DNA from: an uncultured Angelakisella sp. | Lineage (GTDB): Bacteria; Bacillota; Clostridia; Oscillospirales; Ruminococcaceae | DNA length: 6,307 bases | Reading direction: 5' to 3' | Assembly: GCA_910585535.1 (NCBI GenBank) | Contig: CAJUFK010000158.1 | Location: forward strand, 1 to 6,307 | In this document: positions 5,419 to 6,307 of the stretch, piece by piece | Numbering within the stretch: the first letter of the stretch is position 1 | Layout: each line of letters starts with the position of its first letter | Made by a program: the position numbers and the translations under genes | Notes under the pieces: generated by a model | The model's input: the letters and a program-made list of their open reading frames with translations, nothing else | Told to the model about the DNA's origin: nothing | The model's database searches: none

Positions 5419-6225
5419 ATGAAACTCAATCTCTTTGACAGCCATGTCCACAGCATCCAATCCCACGACGGTCATTCCACCCTGGAGGAACTCTGTGCCC
5501 GGGCCTTGGACCGTGGGGTGATGGGGGTCTGCGTTACCGACCATTTCGAGTGTGACATTCCCTCCCAGCAGGCGGACATTGAAAAGACCCTGGAGGAGGC
5601 TGTCCGCCTCCAGGAGAAGAACAAGGGGCGGATCCGCCTCACCCGGGGGGTGGAGCTGGGCCAGGGACACCTCCTTCCGGAGACCGCCAGCCAGGTTCTG
5701 GACCGGTTGGACTTTGATTTTGTTCTGGGTTCGGTCCACTGTGCCGACCCCGGCCAGGACATCGGGGAGATCAACTTCAACGACCCCGGGGTCACCGTCT
5801 CCCAGGTTTTGGAGCGGTACTTCCAAAGCAGCTACCAGATGGCCAAATGGGGCCGTTTTGACGTGATGGCCCACCTGGGCTACCCGGAGCGGTACATCTG
5901 GGGGAAATACCGGATCCCGGTAAACTTCCTCCCCTATGAGGAGGTCATCCAGGAAACCCTGCGGCTGCTGGTGGAAAGCGGCAAGGGCCTGGAGGTAAAC
6001 ACCGCCGGTTACCGCCAGGGGCTGGGAAAGACCATCCCCGTTTTGGGCATCCTCAAGCGGTACTTCCAGCTGGGGGGCCGGATCGTCACCCTGGGCAGCG
6101 ACGCCCACCAGGCCGAGGACATCGCCGCCGATTTCGACGTGGCTATGGACATCCTTACCGGCATCGGATTCCAGTATTTCGCCTTTTACCGGGAGCGCCA
6201 GCCGGTGATGCTCAAGCTGATCTGA
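5419..6225 (+). CDS. HisJ-family PHP phosphatase (histidinol-phosphatase type)
   Basis: The 268-aa product has the HisJ/HisK-type PHP fold, expected to hydrolyse histidinol phosphate or a similar phosphomonoester in the cytoplasm. Motifs in order: FDSHVHSIQSHDG (H9, H11, D17), TDHFE (H42), GVELGQ (E79), VLGSVHCAD (H107), MAHLGYPERY (H152), EVNTAG (192-197) and TLGSDAHQAEDI (D228, H230). The GSVH, AHLGYPERY and EVNTAG segments set it apart from the YciV-type PHP protein upstream and place it in the HisJ group; length is normal. The start at 5419 has GGGAG 9 nt upstream and begins the protein right before its first metal motif. An in-frame ATG at 5353 would add 22 residues with no ribosome binding site. 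It has its own promoter (5292-5320). No other histidine genes are in the window, so a different phosphate substrate is possible. Confidence 0.9.
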   Translation: MKLNLFDSHVHSIQSHDGHSTLEELCARALDRGVMGVCVTDHFECDIPSQQADIEKTLEEAVRLQEKNKGRIRLTRGVELGQGHLLPETASQVLDRLDFDFVLGSVHCADPGQDIGEINFNDPGVTVSQVLERYFQSSYQMAKWGRFDVMAHLGYPERYIWGKYRIPVNFLPYEEVIQETLRLLVESGKGLEVNTAGYRQGLGKTIPVLGILKRYFQLGGRIVTLGSDAHQAEDIAADFDVAMDILTGIGFQYFAFYRERQPVMLKLI

Positions 6226-6252
6226 AGCTGCCGCCCCGGACCCGCCAAAGCG

Positions 6253-6281
6253 TTGAGCCGTCCCCAGGTGGGACGGCTCAA
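6253..6281 (+). terminator. Perfect 12-bp hairpin after the HisJ-type gene, probable terminator
   Basis: TTGAGCCGTCCC (6253-6264) pairs exactly with GGGACGGCTCAA (6270-6281) around a 5-nt loop, 27 nt after the stop codon. The strength and position suit transcription termination, but only a weak T stretch (AGTTTA) follows on the + strand and none on the - strand. It may instead be an mRNA-stabilising hairpin. Confidence 0.5.
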
Positions 6282-6307
6282 ACCAGTTTATGGGAGATGC
6301 CCGCCGT

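Overview
The window is GC-rich (roughly 60-65 % by eye). It has strong AGGAGG-like ribosome binding sites, AT-rich sigma-A type promoters and an mreC-mreD pair. This fits a high-GC anaerobic Firmicute, most likely an Oscillospiraceae/Ruminococcaceae-type gut bacterium. That assignment is inferred from style and gene content, not from a marker gene. All six genes I support lie on the + strand.

Layout: (a) 1-332 has no convincing protein gene. It opens with three back-to-back GC-rich hairpins (5-55), followed by a run of local stem-loops (62-253) that may be a structured RNA or a long mreC leader. (b) 333-1779 is mreC followed 4 nt later by mreD, two parts of the cell-elongation machinery. mreB, which usually sits next to them, is not in the window. 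(c) 1872-2510 is a bacterial SUFU-domain protein with its own good Shine-Dalgarno sequence. (d) 2511-2921 is a 411-bp intergenic region. It holds a 35-bp tandem repeat of palindromic GC-rich units, a probable terminator, a near-consensus sigma-A promoter and a structured 120-nt leader. (e) 2922-5251 is a two-gene operon: an FGGY sugar kinase whose stop codon overlaps the start of a PHP-domain phosphoesterase (ATGA). (f) 5252-5418 holds a second strong promoter (extended -10) and a perfect 10-bp inverted repeat in the leader. (g) 5419-6225 is a second PHP protein, of the HisJ histidinol-phosphatase type, followed by a perfect 12-bp hairpin.

How it works together: mreCD (perhaps with the SUFU gene) forms one block, probably ending at the stem-loop near 2705-2736. 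The kinase and first PHP enzyme are co-transcribed and probably translationally coupled, so a sugar phosphorylation and a phosphate-ester hydrolysis are produced together. The HisJ-like gene has its own promoter. No CRISPR array, transposase, tRNA or rRNA gene was seen. I see no clear new multi-gene defence or mobile system. The least explained parts are the non-coding ones: the structured region before mreC, the palindromic repeats, and the hairpin-bearing leaders of the two downstream transcription units.
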